From Paenibacillus athensensis (lineage in GTDB: Bacteria > Bacillota > Bacilli > Paenibacillales > NBRC-103111), in contig NZ_MYFO02000001.1 of assembly GCF_004514475.2 (NCBI RefSeq), positions 744,001 to 808,000 of the forward strand: a DNA stretch of 64,000 nucleotides, given 5' to 3'. The position numbers were made by a program, and so were the translations under genes. The notes below the pieces were generated by a model, which saw only the letters and a program-made list of their open reading frames with translations, made no database searches and had not been told where the DNA came from. Each line of letters opens with the position of its first letter. Positions within the stretch are counted from its first letter, which is position 1. Positions 18,460 to 28,462 of the stretch are shown one piece after another.

Positions 18460-20394
18460 TCATTTTGAAAGTGGGGACAAGTGGAAATCGCGGCGATTCG
18501 ACTTTTCCCATACGTAGTTCGTCAAGGTCACGCTCATTTCATAGAACAAAAACGGCGTCATCAGATAGATGCCGTTAAAGCGGCGCATGGCTGCGTCCAG
18601 CAGCTCTCTGGCGATCTCTACGCCCATTGCCCGTCCCGCTGCCCCTTCCAGACCGGACATGCGCGCGCGCACTTCGTCGGAAAGCTGAATGCCCGGAACC
18701 TCATTGTGCAAATATTCGGCGTTGCGGCCACTCGCCAGCGGCATGATACCGATAAAGATCGGCACGTTCAGATGCCGGGTCGCTTCATAGATATTCTCGA
18801 TCAGCTCCGGATCGTATACCGGCTGGGTCATGATGTAATCGGCCCCGGCTTCGATCTTGCGCTCCAGCCGCTTGACCGCTTTGTCCAGATGCTTGACGTT
18901 CGGATTGAACGCCGCGCCGACGACGAAATTCGCCTTGCGCTTGAGCGGCTTGCCGGAAAAGGCGATGCCCTCGTTAAGCTGCTTGATCATGCGGATGATC
19001 TCAAACGAGGTCAAATCGTATACCGAGCTCGCTCCCGGCAGGTCGCCGAACTTGGCGGGATCCCCGGTAACGGCCAGCACATGGTCGATGCCCAGCGCGT
19101 GAAGGCCCATAAGATGCGACTGCGTGCCGATCATGTTGCGATCACGGCAAGCGATATGAATGAGCGGGCGCGCCCCGAGCCGGTCCTGCACGAGATGGCC
19201 GAGCGCCAGATTGCTCATGCGCGTGACGGCAAGCGAATTATCGGCCATCGTGATTGCGTCGACGTGAGCGTCCTGCAACGCCTTCGAGCCGAGCATAAAC
19301 TTCTCGATGTCGAGGTCCCGTGGCGGGTCCAGCTCGACGATCACGGTCGGACGCCGGCGCACGAGCTCGACGAGCGACGGCGTCCCCGCCGGCGGCGCCG
19401 CGTCGGCCGGCGCCGGTTCAGGCGCCCGCACGACGACGGGCGCAGCGGCTGCGGAGGCTGGCGCAACGGCTTGCGGGGCATCGCTGGCTGCGATCCCCGC
19501 CCCGCCTGCGCCCGCGCCGGCCTCCGGCGGCACATAGCCGCTGAGCGCTCGCGCGACAGCGGCGATATGCTCCGGCGTCGTGCCGCAGCAGCCGCCGATC
19601 AGGCGCGCGCCGATACCGGCGAGGCGCAGCGCGCTCTCGGCGAAGTATTCGGGCGTCGCCGCAAAGGTGATCTTCCCGTCCACGTAGTCGGGAAGACCGG
19701 CGTTCGGGAACGCCGAGAACGGCACGCCTGGCAGCGACAGCTTCTCCATCGTGCGTAAAATGCCGTTCGGACCGACCCGGCAGTTGAAGCCGATGACGTC
19801 GGCGCCAAGCCCTTGCAGCCGCTCGAACGCTTCCTGGAGCGGCACGCCGTCCTGCGTGCTGCCCGTGCCCTCGGTGGCGAACTGGCAAATGACCGGCAGG
19901 TCGCTCAGCCCGCGAATAATTCCCAGCGCCAGCTGCAGCTCCTCCAGATCGTAGAACGTCTCCAGCAGCAAGCCGTCGACGGGCGAGTCCAGCAAAATGC
20001 CGATTTGCTCGCGCAGCGATTTCTCGACCTCGGACGTGCGCACGTTTTTGCGCTTGCCTGCGCGGATCGAGCCGATCGCGCCGACGACGTAGGCGTCGCC
20101 GCCCACCGCTTTGCGGGCCAGCTCCACACCGGCGCGATTAATCGCCTCGACGTCGTTTTCGAGCCCGAATTTCGACAGCTTTTCACGATTGGCCGAAAAG
20201 GTATTCGTTTCAATAAGACGAGCACCGGCCTCATAATAACGGCGGTGCACGTCGGCAACCTGATCAGGCTGCAGCAAATTCAATTCCTCATATGAAATGC
20301 CGACGGGAAATCCCATCTGATATAAATAAGTCCCCATAGCGCCGTCGCCGGTAAGCACCTGACGCTGCAACGCCTCACGAAGATCCGGTTTCAT
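18460..20394 (-). CDS. Bifunctional homocysteine S-methyltransferase/5,10-methylenetetrahydrofolate reductase (YitJ type)
   Basis: The 644-residue fusion has an N-terminal homocysteine methyltransferase barrel (1-300) with DGAMGTYLYQMGF, NTFSANREKLSKFG, FNCRVGPNG and the zinc cysteines in GGCCGTTPEHI, and a C-terminal flavin-dependent MetF-like domain (about 345-640) with VELDPPRDLD, DHVLAVTGDP and MTQPVYDPE. A long Ala/Gly/Pro-rich linker (about 293-340) joins them. It should regenerate methionine and 5-methyl-THF. The ATG at 20394 has GGGGAG 8 bases ahead. No SAM riboswitch fits in the 90-base upstream gap, unlike B. subtilis yitJ. Confidence 0.93.
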   Translation of the reverse strand: MKPDLREALQRQVLTGDGAMGTYLYQMGFPVGISYEELNLLQPDQVADVHRRYYEAGARLIETNTFSANREKLSKFGLENDVEAINRAGVELARKAVGGDAYVVGAIGSIRAGKRKNVRTSEVEKSLREQIGILLDSPVDGLLLETFYDLEELQLALGIIRGLSDLPVICQFATEGTGSTQDGVPLQEAFERLQGLGADVIGFNCRVGPNGILRTMEKLSLPGVPFSAFPNAGLPDYVDGKITFAATPEYFAESALRLAGIGARLIGGCCGTTPEHIAAVARALSGYVPPEAGAGAGGAGIAASDAPQAVAPASAAAAPVVVRAPEPAPADAAPPAGTPSLVELVRRRPTVIVELDPPRDLDIEKFMLGSKALQDAHVDAITMADNSLAVTRMSNLALGHLVQDRLGARPLIHIACRDRNMIGTQSHLMGLHALGIDHVLAVTGDPAKFGDLPGASSVYDLTSFEIIRMIKQLNEGIAFSGKPLKRKANFVVGAAFNPNVKHLDKAVKRLERKIEAGADYIMTQPVYDPELIENIYEATRHLNVPIFIGIMPLASGRNAEYLHNEVPGIQLSDEVRARMSGLEGAAGRAMGVEIARELLDAAMRRFNGIYLMTPFLFYEMSVTLTNYVWEKSNRRDFHLSPLSK

Positions 20395-20485
20395 CGTATA
20401 ACTCCCCACCTTGAAAATTAGTACATCTACTTTAACACAAATCGGGAGCTACCACTATCGTACATCTATCAAACTTACTTATAAA

Positions 20486-21316
20486 TTACAGCGTTCCTTT
20501 GAATACTTCCGTCGCAGGACCTGTCATGTAGACATGATTGTCGGCTTCGTTCCATTCAATATGCAGATCGCCGCCCTTGAGCGATACGGTTGCGGTGCGG
20601 TCGGTGAAGCCGTTCAGCACGGAAGCGACAACGGTTGCACAAGCGCCTGTGCCGCAAGCGAGCGTCGGTCCTGCGCCGCGCTCCCAAACGCGCATATCGG
20701 CATAGTCGCGGCTTTTCACGGTCACGAATTCCACGTTGATTTTGCGCGGGAACAGCGGATGCACCTCCAGCTTCGGCCCCCATACATTCAAATCGAAATT
20801 CACAGCGTCGTCCACGTAAATTACGCAATGCGGGTTGCCCATCGACACAGCCGTGAACTGGAACTGGCGTCCGTCCACTTCCACCGGATGGTTCAAAACC
20901 GGATTTTGATCAATCGTCGTCGGCACCTGCAGCCCGTTCAGCACCGGCTGCCCCATATCGACGCGCACCTTGACGGCTTTGCCGTTGTCGGTCGTAATTT
21001 GCACCTTTTGCGCGCCGGCGCCGATCGTTTCAATCGTAATTTCCTCTTTGTCGGTCATGCCGTGGTCGTACACGTATTTGGCTACGCAGCGGATCGCGTT
21101 GCCGCATTGCTCGGCTTCCGAGCCGTCGGAATTGATAATGCGCATCATAAAATCGGCTTTCTCCGAAGGCAGAATGTAGACCAGTCCGTCCGCGCCGATG
21201 CCGAAATAGCGGTGACACAGCTTGATCGCCAGCTCGTCGACGCCGGCCGGCAGCTCCTTTTCCCCAGCAAATACGATAAAGTCATTGCCCAAACCATGCA
21301 TTTTTGTAAAGTTCAT
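20486..21316 (-). CDS. dapF: Diaminopimelate epimerase
   Basis: The 276-residue PLP-independent epimerase converts LL-DAP to meso-DAP for peptidoglycan and lysine synthesis. It begins MNFTKMHGLGNDFIVF and has both catalytic Cys: EQCGNAIRC (first) and ACGTGACATVV (second). Length is normal. It lies between the ATPase and yitJ-like genes, a position not seen in B. subtilis. Confidence 0.97.
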   Translation of the reverse strand: MNFTKMHGLGNDFIVFAGEKELPAGVDELAIKLCHRYFGIGADGLVYILPSEKADFMMRIINSDGSEAEQCGNAIRCVAKYVYDHGMTDKEEITIETIGAGAQKVQITTDNGKAVKVRVDMGQPVLNGLQVPTTIDQNPVLNHPVEVDGRQFQFTAVSMGNPHCVIYVDDAVNFDLNVWGPKLEVHPLFPRKINVEFVTVKSRDYADMRVWERGAGPTLACGTGACATVVASVLNGFTDRTATVSLKGGDLHIEWNEADNHVYMTGPATEVFKGTL

Positions 21317-21501
21317 ATGCGATCAGATCTCCTATTTTTTATACTTTTAGCCCCTATCATAACGTAAAATACGCGGAATGCCTAGAGCAACTTCCCATGA
21401 AACCGCCGGAACACCGGGAAGCCGGGAGTCGGGACACGTGAATGGGAATCGGGATTCGGGATTCTGGATGCCGGGGGAACTGGCGGGCAAATGCCGAACG
21501 G

Positions 21502-21555
21502 CAAAAAAAAGACCGCCGCCGGAACGCTGAGCAAGCGTCCGCAAACGACAGTCTT
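21502..21555 (-). terminator. Terminator of the P-type ATPase gene
   Basis: On the minus strand AAGACTGTCG...GCGGACGC pairs with GCGTTCCGGCGGCGGTCTT with small bulges, followed by eight T. It lies 13 bases after the stop codon. Confidence 0.75.
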
Positions 21556-21567
21556 CTATATGACGCT

Positions 21568-24342
21568 TCAGCGCATGCTTGGACGCGCCTTGTAGGAAGC
21601 CTGACGCTTTGTGCGTTTCGGCGACAGTACGCTGCCAAGCCCCATCAGGAACGTTGGAATGCCCGCCGCAATCAGCGCAAGCACCCATTCCTTCCAGCCG
21701 AGCGGCACCGTCTTGAAAATCGGCTGCAACGGCTCAATGTACATGACTGCCAGCATCAAGGCGAGCGACGAAAGCACAGCCAGTACAAGATAGCGGTTCT
21801 GCAGCGGATTGCGGTGAAAAATCGAACGCGAGCTGCGGCAGTCGAACACGTGGATCAGCTGTGCCATGACCAGCGTGGTGAAGGCGACGCTTTGCGCCTT
21901 GAGCAGTTGGCCGGCGTCGTCCGGCGCCACGCGCAGCACGAGCCAGAACGCGCCGAGCGTGCAGATGCCGATCAGAATGCCCCGGCTGATGATTTTCCAG
22001 CCCAGACGGCGGGCGAAAATATTTTCCTTCGCCGAGCGCGGCTTCATTTGCATCAGATCTTTTTCCGCCTGATCGACCCCCAACGCCATCGCCGGCAAGC
22101 CGTCGGTGACCAGATTGACCCACAGGATCTGAATCGGCACCAGCGGCAGCGGCAGACCGGCCATCATCGCGATGAACATCGTCATGATTTCGCCGACGTT
22201 GGAGGCGAGCAAATAACGGATGAATTTGCGGATATTTTCATAAATGCCCCGGCCCTCTTCAATAGCAGCCACAATGGTGGAAAAATTGTCGTCGCTGAGC
22301 ACGAGCGCCGACGCCTCCTTGGACACGTCCGTGCCGGTAATGCCCATGGCGATGCCGATGTCGGACGCCTTGATCGCCGGCGCGTCGTTCACCCCGTCGC
22401 CGGTCATCGCCACGACATGCCCCCGGCGCTGCAGCGATTTGACGATGCGCAGCTTGTGCTCCGGCGACACGCGGGCATAGACGCTCGTTTCTTCCACTTT
22501 GGCGTCAAGCTCCTCGTCGGAAAGCAGCGCCAGCTGCTGGCCGCTCAAGCTGCCGCCGCCGGCCTGCAGCATGCCCAGCTGCCGCGCGATCGCTTCGGCC
22601 GTCGTCAGGTGGTCGCCGGTGATCATCACCGTCTTGATTCCGGCCTTGCGGCATTTGGAGATCGCTTCGCGAACCTCCTTGCGCGGCGGATCGATCATGC
22701 CGGTCAAGCCGACGAACACCAGGCTGTGCTCGGCCTCGTCATGCTCGCGGCAAGCCTCGCTTGGCTTGAGCTCGCGGTACGCCAGTCCGAGCACGCGCAG
22801 CGCCGAGCGGGCCATGCCCTCGTTGGCGGCCATCACCTTGGCTTTGAGCGTCGCTGTGAACGGAATCGGCTTGCCGTCCCACAGCACGTAGCTGCAATGC
22901 TCCAGCAGCACGTCGGGAGCTCCCTTGGCGCAGACGAGTCGCCCGCCTTCGTGCTCGACGATCACCGACATCCGCTTGCGCTCGGAATCGAACGGAAACT
23001 CGGCGATGCGCGCAAACGAACCGGCCAGCGCCTCCTGCGTCATACCGCCCTTGGCGCCAAGCACCACCAGCGCGCCTTCTGTCGGGTCGCCCTTGATCGA
23101 CCAGACGGCTTGTGCCTCGTCCTTGCTTTTCTTGCGCTTGGTCTCCATTTTCTCTTCATGCAGCGAAGCGTTGTTGCACAGGACCGATACCTGCAGCAGC
23201 CTGCTGACTATCGGGTGGCGGCGCGGATCGGTCGGCCGCCCGTCGAGCAGCAGCTCGCCTTGCGGCGTATAGCCGTCGCCGGATACCTCCAGCAAGTCGC
23301 CGCCGGCCCAAATATGCGTGACGGTCATTTTATTTTGCGTCAGCGTACCCGTTTTGTCCGAGCAGATGACCGATGCGCAGCCGAGCGTCTCCACCGAAGG
23401 CAGCTTGCGCACAATCGCCTTGCGTTTGATCATACGCTGCACGCCGAGCGCCAGCGCAATCGTGACGATGGCCGGCAGCCCTTCGGGAATCGCGGCAACG
23501 GCCAGGCTGACACCGGCGAGGAACATCGCGTAAGGCGGCTGCCCGTGCATGATACCGGCGACAACGACGAGAATGGTCAACGCAATCGCTACGATAATCA
23601 ATACCTTGCCAAGCTGCTCCAGCCGATGCTGCAACGGTGTCTCCATCGATTCCGTATTCTGAATCAGATCGGCGATTTTGCCCATTTCCGTACTCATGCC
23701 GGTGCGTACCACAACAGCTCTGGCCGTGCCGCGGGCGACCATCGTGCCCATAAAGCCAAGATTGCGCTGATCGCCAAGCGGCACCTCGCCGTAGGCGAGC
23801 CCTTCAATCAGCTTGCCGACTGGCACCGATTCGCCGGTAAGCGCCGACTCCTCGACATACAAGCCGTTCGTTTCCAGAAAACGCACGTCTGCCGGCACGC
23901 GGTCTCCGCTCTCCAGCAGCACGATATCGCCAGGCACCAGGTCTCTGGCCGGAATTTGATGTACCGCCCCTTCCCTTACCACCCGCGCATTAGGCGCAGA
24001 CAGCTCCTTGAGCGCCCGCAGCGAACGCTCGGCGCGAAACTCCTGCACGAAGCCCAGAATGCCGTTCATCACGATGATCGCGATAATCGTAATCGCATCG
24101 AGATATTCGCCCAGCAAGCCGGAAATCAGAGTCGCCCCCAATAACACCAGCACCATGAAATCCTTGAATTGATTCAAAAGCAATGTGATTGGCGATATGC
24201 GCTCGCCTTCTGCCAGCTCGTTGCGGCCGGCTTCCTCCTGACGCTGCAGCGCCGCGTCCCAGGGCAAGCCTGTCTGCGCGCTCACCTGCTGAGCCTGCAG
24301 CGCTTCCTCCGCCGTCATCTGGTACCATTCTTTCTGACTCAT
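21568..24342 (-). CDS. P-type calcium-transporting ATPase (YloB-like, SERCA type)
   Basis: The 924-residue P2A ATPase has the cation-ATPase N-terminal domain, TGES(V) loop, the M4 metal site [13 protein letters not shown], phosphorylation motif [16 protein letters not shown]-binding [11 protein letters not shown], hinge [13 protein letters not shown] and a C-terminal transport domain. PEGLPA in M4 and NLVTDGLPA in M6 fit Ca2+ (or Mn2+) rather than heavy metals. The start at 24342 follows GGGAGGGAGAAGG; 84 extra in-frame codons upstream are not needed. It is divergent from rqcH, as yloA/yloB are neighbours in Bacillus. Confidence 0.95.
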   Translation of the reverse strand: MSQKEWYQMTAEEALQAQQVSAQTGLPWDAALQRQEEAGRNELAEGERISPITLLLNQFKDFMVLVLLGATLISGLLGEYLDAITIIAIIVMNGILGFVQEFRAERSLRALKELSAPNARVVREGAVHQIPARDLVPGDIVLLESGDRVPADVRFLETNGLYVEESALTGESVPVGKLIEGLAYGEVPLGDQRNLGFMGTMVARGTARAVVVRTGMSTEMGKIADLIQNTESMETPLQHRLEQLGKVLIIVAIALTILVVVAGIMHGQPPYAMFLAGVSLAVAAIPEGLPAIVTIALALGVQRMIKRKAIVRKLPSVETLGCASVICSDKTGTLTQNKMTVTHIWAGGDLLEVSGDGYTPQGELLLDGRPTDPRRHPIVSRLLQVSVLCNNASLHEEKMETKRKKSKDEAQAVWSIKGDPTEGALVVLGAKGGMTQEALAGSFARIAEFPFDSERKRMSVIVEHEGGRLVCAKGAPDVLLEHCSYVLWDGKPIPFTATLKAKVMAANEGMARSALRVLGLAYRELKPSEACREHDEAEHSLVFVGLTGMIDPPRKEVREAISKCRKAGIKTVMITGDHLTTAEAIARQLGMLQAGGGSLSGQQLALLSDEELDAKVEETSVYARVSPEHKLRIVKSLQRRGHVVAMTGDGVNDAPAIKASDIGIAMGITGTDVSKEASALVLSDDNFSTIVAAIEEGRGIYENIRKFIRYLLASNVGEIMTMFIAMMAGLPLPLVPIQILWVNLVTDGLPAMALGVDQAEKDLMQMKPRSAKENIFARRLGWKIISRGILIGICTLGAFWLVLRVAPDDAGQLLKAQSVAFTTLVMAQLIHVFDCRSSRSIFHRNPLQNRYLVLAVLSSLALMLAVMYIEPLQPIFKTVPLGWKEWVLALIAAGIPTFLMGLGSVLSPKRTKRQASYKARPSMR

Positions 24343-24523
24343 CCGCCCTTCTCCCTCCCGCTTTCCACGCGAATCTTGCCCTGCACACTCATCGTAAATG
24401 TATTCAGACAAGCCGGAAAATATCCCTGTAATCGTTTCTCCCCGGCAAAGCCGCTTAATTTTTGCCGGAAAATATGGCATGATAGAGGATAGCACTTTTC
24501 TACGTGAAATGGAGTTGAAAGCT

Positions 24524-26269
24524 ATGGCCTTGGACGGACTGGTCCTCCGCGCTATCGTGCACGAGCTGCAAAGCTGTGCCGGCGCGCGTATCAATAAAAT
24601 TCATCAACCAAGCGAACACGATATTGTGATGCAATTACGGGCTCAGGGCCGCAATGTGCGGCTGCTGCTGTCGGCCAACCCGACATACCCGCGGATGCAT
24701 ATGACCGAACAGGCTTTTATGAACCCGATGGAAGCGCCGATGTTCTGCATGCTGCTGCGCAAGCATTGCGAGGGCGGCATCCTGGAAGCTGTCGAGCAGG
24801 TCGGCATGGAGCGGATCGTCCGCTTGTCCGTGCGGCAACGCGACGAGCTTGGCGACATCAGCGTCAAGACGCTGGTGATGGAAATCATGGGCCGGCACAG
24901 CAATATCATCCTGACTGACCCGGCTACCCAAACGATCATTGACGGCATTCATCACGTCACACCGGCAATCAGCTCGTACCGGATCGTCATGCCCGGCAGC
25001 GCCTACACAGCGCCGCCCGAGCAGCACAAGCTGGACCCGCTTGCCGTCAACGAAGCCGACTTCGCAGCAGCGCTGGCCGCACAAGCGGAGCAGCCGCTCA
25101 AATCGGCGCTGGTCGGCGCGTTCAGCGGGCTGAGCCCGCTGATTGCTTCGGAAATCGCCTTCCGCAGCGGCCTGCCGGCTGATGCGGAAGCGAAGACGCA
25201 TGCCAACGCGGTATGGCCGGCGTTTGCCGGCTTGATGGACGACGCGCGCGCACACCGTTACACGCCGGTTATCGTTGAAGCCGACAGCAGCGGCAAAACG
25301 TCGTTTTCCGTGACCGCGCTTACCCATCTGGGCGGCACCTTGCGCAGCTTCGCTTCGCCTTCCGCTTGTCTTGAAGCGTTTTACGGCGATAAAGCCGAGC
25401 GGGATACCGTCAAGCAACGCGTCGCGGACTTGCTGCGTTTTTTGCAAAACGAAAAAAACAAAAATGAAAAAAAACTCAACAAGCTGCAGGAAACGCTTGA
25501 CGAGTCCAAGGACGCCGACAAGGTGCGCATTCTGGGCGAGCTGCTGACCGCTTCGCTGCACACGGTGCAAAAAGGCGATAAAGAGCTGGAAACCGTCGAT
25601 TATTACGACGAAAATTTGCCGCTGATCCGCATTCCGCTCGATCCGCTGCTTTCTCCGTCAGACAACGCGCAGCGGTATTTTAAAAAGTATACCAAAATGA
25701 AAAACAGCGCCGTCGTCGTTGAAGAGCAAATGACTCAAACGCATGCGGAAATCGCTTATTTAAGCACGCTTTTGCAGCAGCTAGGCTCCGCAACGCTCCT
25801 CGATATCGAAGAAATTCGCGACGAATTGATGGAACAGGGCTACATTCGCGACCGGCAAAAGAAGCAGCGCAAAAAGAAAAAGCTGACCAAGCCATCGCTT
25901 GCCTGCTATACGTCCAGTGAAGGCGTGCCGATCTACGTCGGCAAAAACAATACGCAAAATGAATATTTGACCAATCGACTGGCGGCTGCATCCGACACCT
26001 GGCTGCATACGAAGGATATTCCCGGCTCGCACGTGGTCATCCGCGGCGACAGCTTTTCCGAACAAACGCTGCTGGAGGCGGCACAGTTGGCCGCTTATTT
26101 CAGTCAGGCCAAGGAATCGAGCCAGGTTCCGGTCGACTACACGCTCATCCGTCATGTGCACAAGCCAAGCGGCGCTAAGCCGGGCTTCGTCATTTATGTC
26201 AATCAGAAAACGCTGTTCGTCACTCCCGAGGAGCAGCAGATCAAGCAGATGCCCGTGACGGTCAAATAA
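24524..26269 (+). CDS. rqcH: Ribosome quality control protein RqcH (NFACT family; Fibronectin-binding protein A)
   Basis: The 581-residue protein begins MALDGLVLRAIVHEL and shows NFACT-N (1-180), helix-hairpin-helix, a Lys/Glu-rich coiled coil (about 290-340, KNEKKLNKLQETL) and the C-terminal NFACT-R domain with DTWLHTKDIPGSHVVIRG. RqcH binds stalled 50S-peptidyl-tRNA complexes and recruits tRNA-Ala to add alanine tails for degradation. GGAG lies 9 bases before the ATG at 24524; the frame open to 24398 has no such signal. Confidence 0.95.
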   Translation: MALDGLVLRAIVHELQSCAGARINKIHQPSEHDIVMQLRAQGRNVRLLLSANPTYPRMHMTEQAFMNPMEAPMFCMLLRKHCEGGILEAVEQVGMERIVRLSVRQRDELGDISVKTLVMEIMGRHSNIILTDPATQTIIDGIHHVTPAISSYRIVMPGSAYTAPPEQHKLDPLAVNEADFAAALAAQAEQPLKSALVGAFSGLSPLIASEIAFRSGLPADAEAKTHANAVWPAFAGLMDDARAHRYTPVIVEADSSGKTSFSVTALTHLGGTLRSFASPSACLEAFYGDKAERDTVKQRVADLLRFLQNEKNKNEKKLNKLQETLDESKDADKVRILGELLTASLHTVQKGDKELETVDYYDENLPLIRIPLDPLLSPSDNAQRYFKKYTKMKNSAVVVEEQMTQTHAEIAYLSTLLQQLGSATLLDIEEIRDELMEQGYIRDRQKKQRKKKKLTKPSLACYTSSEGVPIYVGKNNTQNEYLTNRLAAASDTWLHTKDIPGSHVVIRGDSFSEQTLLEAAQLAAYFSQAKESSQVPVDYTLIRHVHKPSGAKPGFVIYVNQKTLFVTPEEQQIKQMPVTVK

Positions 26270-26329
26270 ACCGCGATATCAGCCAGACGCTACCATCGCC
26301 CACGCAAACAAAGCGTCTTCAAGGCTGCT

Positions 26330-27253
26330 TTAATCAGCCAGAAGCCGCTTCATCTTGGCAATCGCCGCCTGCGCCGTGCCGCTTAGCAAATACACAAAAC
26401 GCGTGCCGGGCATAATGCTGTCATCGACAATCGCGCTGCCGCCAATGAACACTTTGGTGTGCAGCCCGAGCTGCTCGATCCCCTTATCCAGCTCGCGGTA
26501 AAATCCCGCGGACTCTTCCAGCCCTTCCCTTGACGAGCTGCTGAAAGCAAACGCCAACGGGCGCTGCTGCTCCAGACATTCAAAAATCCCCTTCTCCGAA
26601 GGAGAAGTCCCCAAATATGCGATTTGAAAGCCCGCTTGCAGCGCAAAATAGCCGAGAAACAAAATGCCCAGCTCATGACGCTCGCCCGGCGAGCAGGCTG
26701 TAACCAACAGCGGACTGCCGCTTTGGGCCATATAGACGTTCTTCATCGACAACAGCCGTTCCCGCACAAAATGACTGCCGAAATGCTCCTGGTATTCGGA
26801 AATTTCGCCCCGCTCCCAGCGCTCGCCCAACTCGATCAGCGCAGGCTCCAGCACCTGCATCAGCACGAAATTGGTATGATGCAGCGCCAGCAGCTGATCC
26901 AGAAATTGCTGCGCGCCCGGCTGATCAAGCCGCAGGAAAAATTCAATCAACATATTGCTGTAGGCCTTCATCCCCGGCGGCTGCTTCGGCAGCGGCTGCC
27001 ACTGCGCGGCCGGCTCGTCGGCGGGTACTTCGGTCCGCTTGTGCTCCTTCGCGGCAATACCGATCGGCACGCCTTCGTCTACCTTTGTTTTCAGCCAAAT
27101 TAGCGTCTCGATATCCGGCTTCGTATAGCCGCGGTAACCGTTCGAGAAGCGGGTCGGCGTCACCGCCTCGTAACGTTCCTCCCACTTACGTATCAACTGT
27201 GTGCTCAACCCTGTGCGCTGAGCCACTTCCCTGATTGTATAAAGCCTTGTCAT
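26330..27253 (-). CDS. MerR family regulator with CarH-type adenosylcobalamin-binding photosensor domain
   Basis: The 307-residue protein has an N-terminal MerR winged helix (1-70: YTIREVAQRTGLSTQLIRKW), a four-helix B12-binding-2 domain (95-170) and a Rossmann cobalamin domain (180-305). The CarH/LitR signature is complete: W146, nine residues, then E156-H157, and the lower-ligand motif PGERHELG with H193; FIGGSAIVDD follows. In CarH adenosylcobalamin holds a dark tetramer on DNA and light releases it, usually derepressing carotenoid genes. No carotenoid or B12 gene is adjacent, so targets are unknown. GGGGGT precedes the ATG by about 10 bases. Confidence 0.88.
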   Translation of the reverse strand: MTRLYTIREVAQRTGLSTQLIRKWEERYEAVTPTRFSNGYRGYTKPDIETLIWLKTKVDEGVPIGIAAKEHKRTEVPADEPAAQWQPLPKQPPGMKAYSNMLIEFFLRLDQPGAQQFLDQLLALHHTNFVLMQVLEPALIELGERWERGEISEYQEHFGSHFVRERLLSMKNVYMAQSGSPLLVTACSPGERHELGILFLGYFALQAGFQIAYLGTSPSEKGIFECLEQQRPLAFAFSSSSREGLEESAGFYRELDKGIEQLGLHTKVFIGGSAIVDDSIMPGTRFVYLLSGTAQAAIAKMKRLLAD

Positions 27254-27442
27254 CTTTGTGAGACCCCCGAAGCACCATTCATGCTTCCATTATAAGCCAT
27301 TCACAAAGCTTATACAACGAAACTCTCATGGAAAAACCTTACACAACCTATAGAAGCATGCCAATATCCGCGCCAATGGACAGCCCGGTTCACCTGCAAA
27401 GGCTTTATGCGAAGCCGCCCGCCCTGCCAAGCTTACGCACGT

Positions 27443-27497
27443 AAGCGGGCTGCAAGCGGGCTGCAAGCGGGCTGCAAGCGGGCTGCAAGCGGGCTGC
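27443..27497. repeat. Tandem repeat, five perfect copies of an 11-bp unit
   Basis: The unit AAGCGGGCTGC is repeated five times without a mismatch in the gap between the MerR gene and galU, directly beside the galU terminator. Function unknown; replication slippage is a simple explanation. Confidence 0.95.
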
Positions 27498-27500
27498 AAG

Positions 27501-27550
27501 TACGCCAAAAAAGCGCCTGCCCCGCAAGGGTCAAGCGCTTTTTTGGCGTA
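27501..27550. terminator. Terminator of galU (long perfect inverted repeat)
   Basis: TACGCCAAAAAAGCGC and its exact reverse complement flank an 18-base centre. Both orientations end in a run of six T. It serves galU, whose stop lies 33 bases away. Confidence 0.8.
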
Positions 27551-27582
27551 CTCGTGATGCTGTCGGCATTGAGAGCGGACTG

Positions 27583-28461
27583 CTACCGCTCCCATTTGCG
27601 AACGAGATCGGTCAAATAAGCTTTTACATGCTCCTGCAAATCCTCCCGCTCGAGCGCGATTTCGATGGTAGCTTCAATGTATCCGAATTTATCGCCAACA
27701 TCGTAGCGTTTGGCTTTCATCAAATATGCAGCCATTTGCTGAATTTCGTTCAGCTTGCGCAACGCGTCGGTCAACTGAATCTCTCCGCCGCGTCCCGGCT
27801 CCTGCCGCTCCAAAATGCCGAAAATTTCCGGCATAATGATATAACGGCCGATGACGGCAAGGTTCGAAGGCGCTTGCGACCGTTCCGGCTTTTCCACCAG
27901 ATCCTGAATCATCCGGTAGCCCTCGTGAGCTTCTGCCGGAGATACGATACCGTACTTGTCCACGTCTTCCCAATCGACTTCTTGCACGGCAATGACCGAG
28001 GTGTTCGTCTGTTCGTACAAATCGATCATCTGCTTGAGCCCGGGCGGCGTGGATTGCAGGATGTCGTCGCCGAGCAGAACGGCAAACGGCTCGTCCCCGA
28101 TAAACTTGCGCGCGCACAATATCGCATGTCCGAGCCCCAGCGGCTGCTTCTGACGAATGTAGTGGACATCGGCCAGATTGGATACCGACTGCACAATGTT
28201 CAGCAGCTTGTGACTGCCTTTTTCCTCCAGCATCGTTTCCAGCTCCGCCGATTTGTCGAAATGGTCCTCAATCGCCCGCTTGTTGCGGCCGGTCACGATA
28301 ATGATGTCTTCAATACCGGATTGAATCGCTTCTTCTACAATATATTGAATGGCAGGTTTATCGACAATTGGCAGCATTTCCTTTGGCTGCGCTTTCGTTG
28401 CAGGCAAAAACCGCGTGCCCAATCCGGCTGCGGGAATAATCGCTTTGCGAATTTTTTTCAT
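27583..28461 (-). CDS. galU: UTP-glucose-1-phosphate uridylyltransferase
   Basis: The 292-residue enzyme makes UDP-glucose for teichoic acid glucosylation, glycolipid and exopolysaccharide synthesis (GtaB in B. subtilis). It begins RKAIIPAAGLGTRFLPATKAQPKEMLP, then DKPAIQYIVEEAIQSG, LLGDDILQS and the Lys-containing VEKPER motif. AAGGGG precedes the ATG. Length is typical. Confidence 0.96.
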   Translation of the reverse strand: MKKIRKAIIPAAGLGTRFLPATKAQPKEMLPIVDKPAIQYIVEEAIQSGIEDIIIVTGRNKRAIEDHFDKSAELETMLEEKGSHKLLNIVQSVSNLADVHYIRQKQPLGLGHAILCARKFIGDEPFAVLLGDDILQSTPPGLKQMIDLYEQTNTSVIAVQEVDWEDVDKYGIVSPAEAHEGYRMIQDLVEKPERSQAPSNLAVIGRYIIMPEIFGILERQEPGRGGEIQLTDALRKLNEIQQMAAYLMKAKRYDVGDKFGYIEATIEIALEREDLQEHVKAYLTDLVRKWER

Positions 28462-28462
28462 A

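Noticed and set aside
20395-20485. SAM riboswitch upstream of the homocysteine methyltransferase/reductase gene
   Set aside because: The gap to dapF is only 90 bases and lacks the S-box sequence blocks.
21442-24144. A 900-codon plus-strand ORF opposite the P-type ATPase gene
   Set aside because: It is the reverse-strand shadow of a well-conserved ATPase; the sequence is His/Arg/Gln-rich with no family motif and no ribosome binding site.
27443-27497. CRISPR array
   Set aside because: The 11-bp units are contiguous without spacers.
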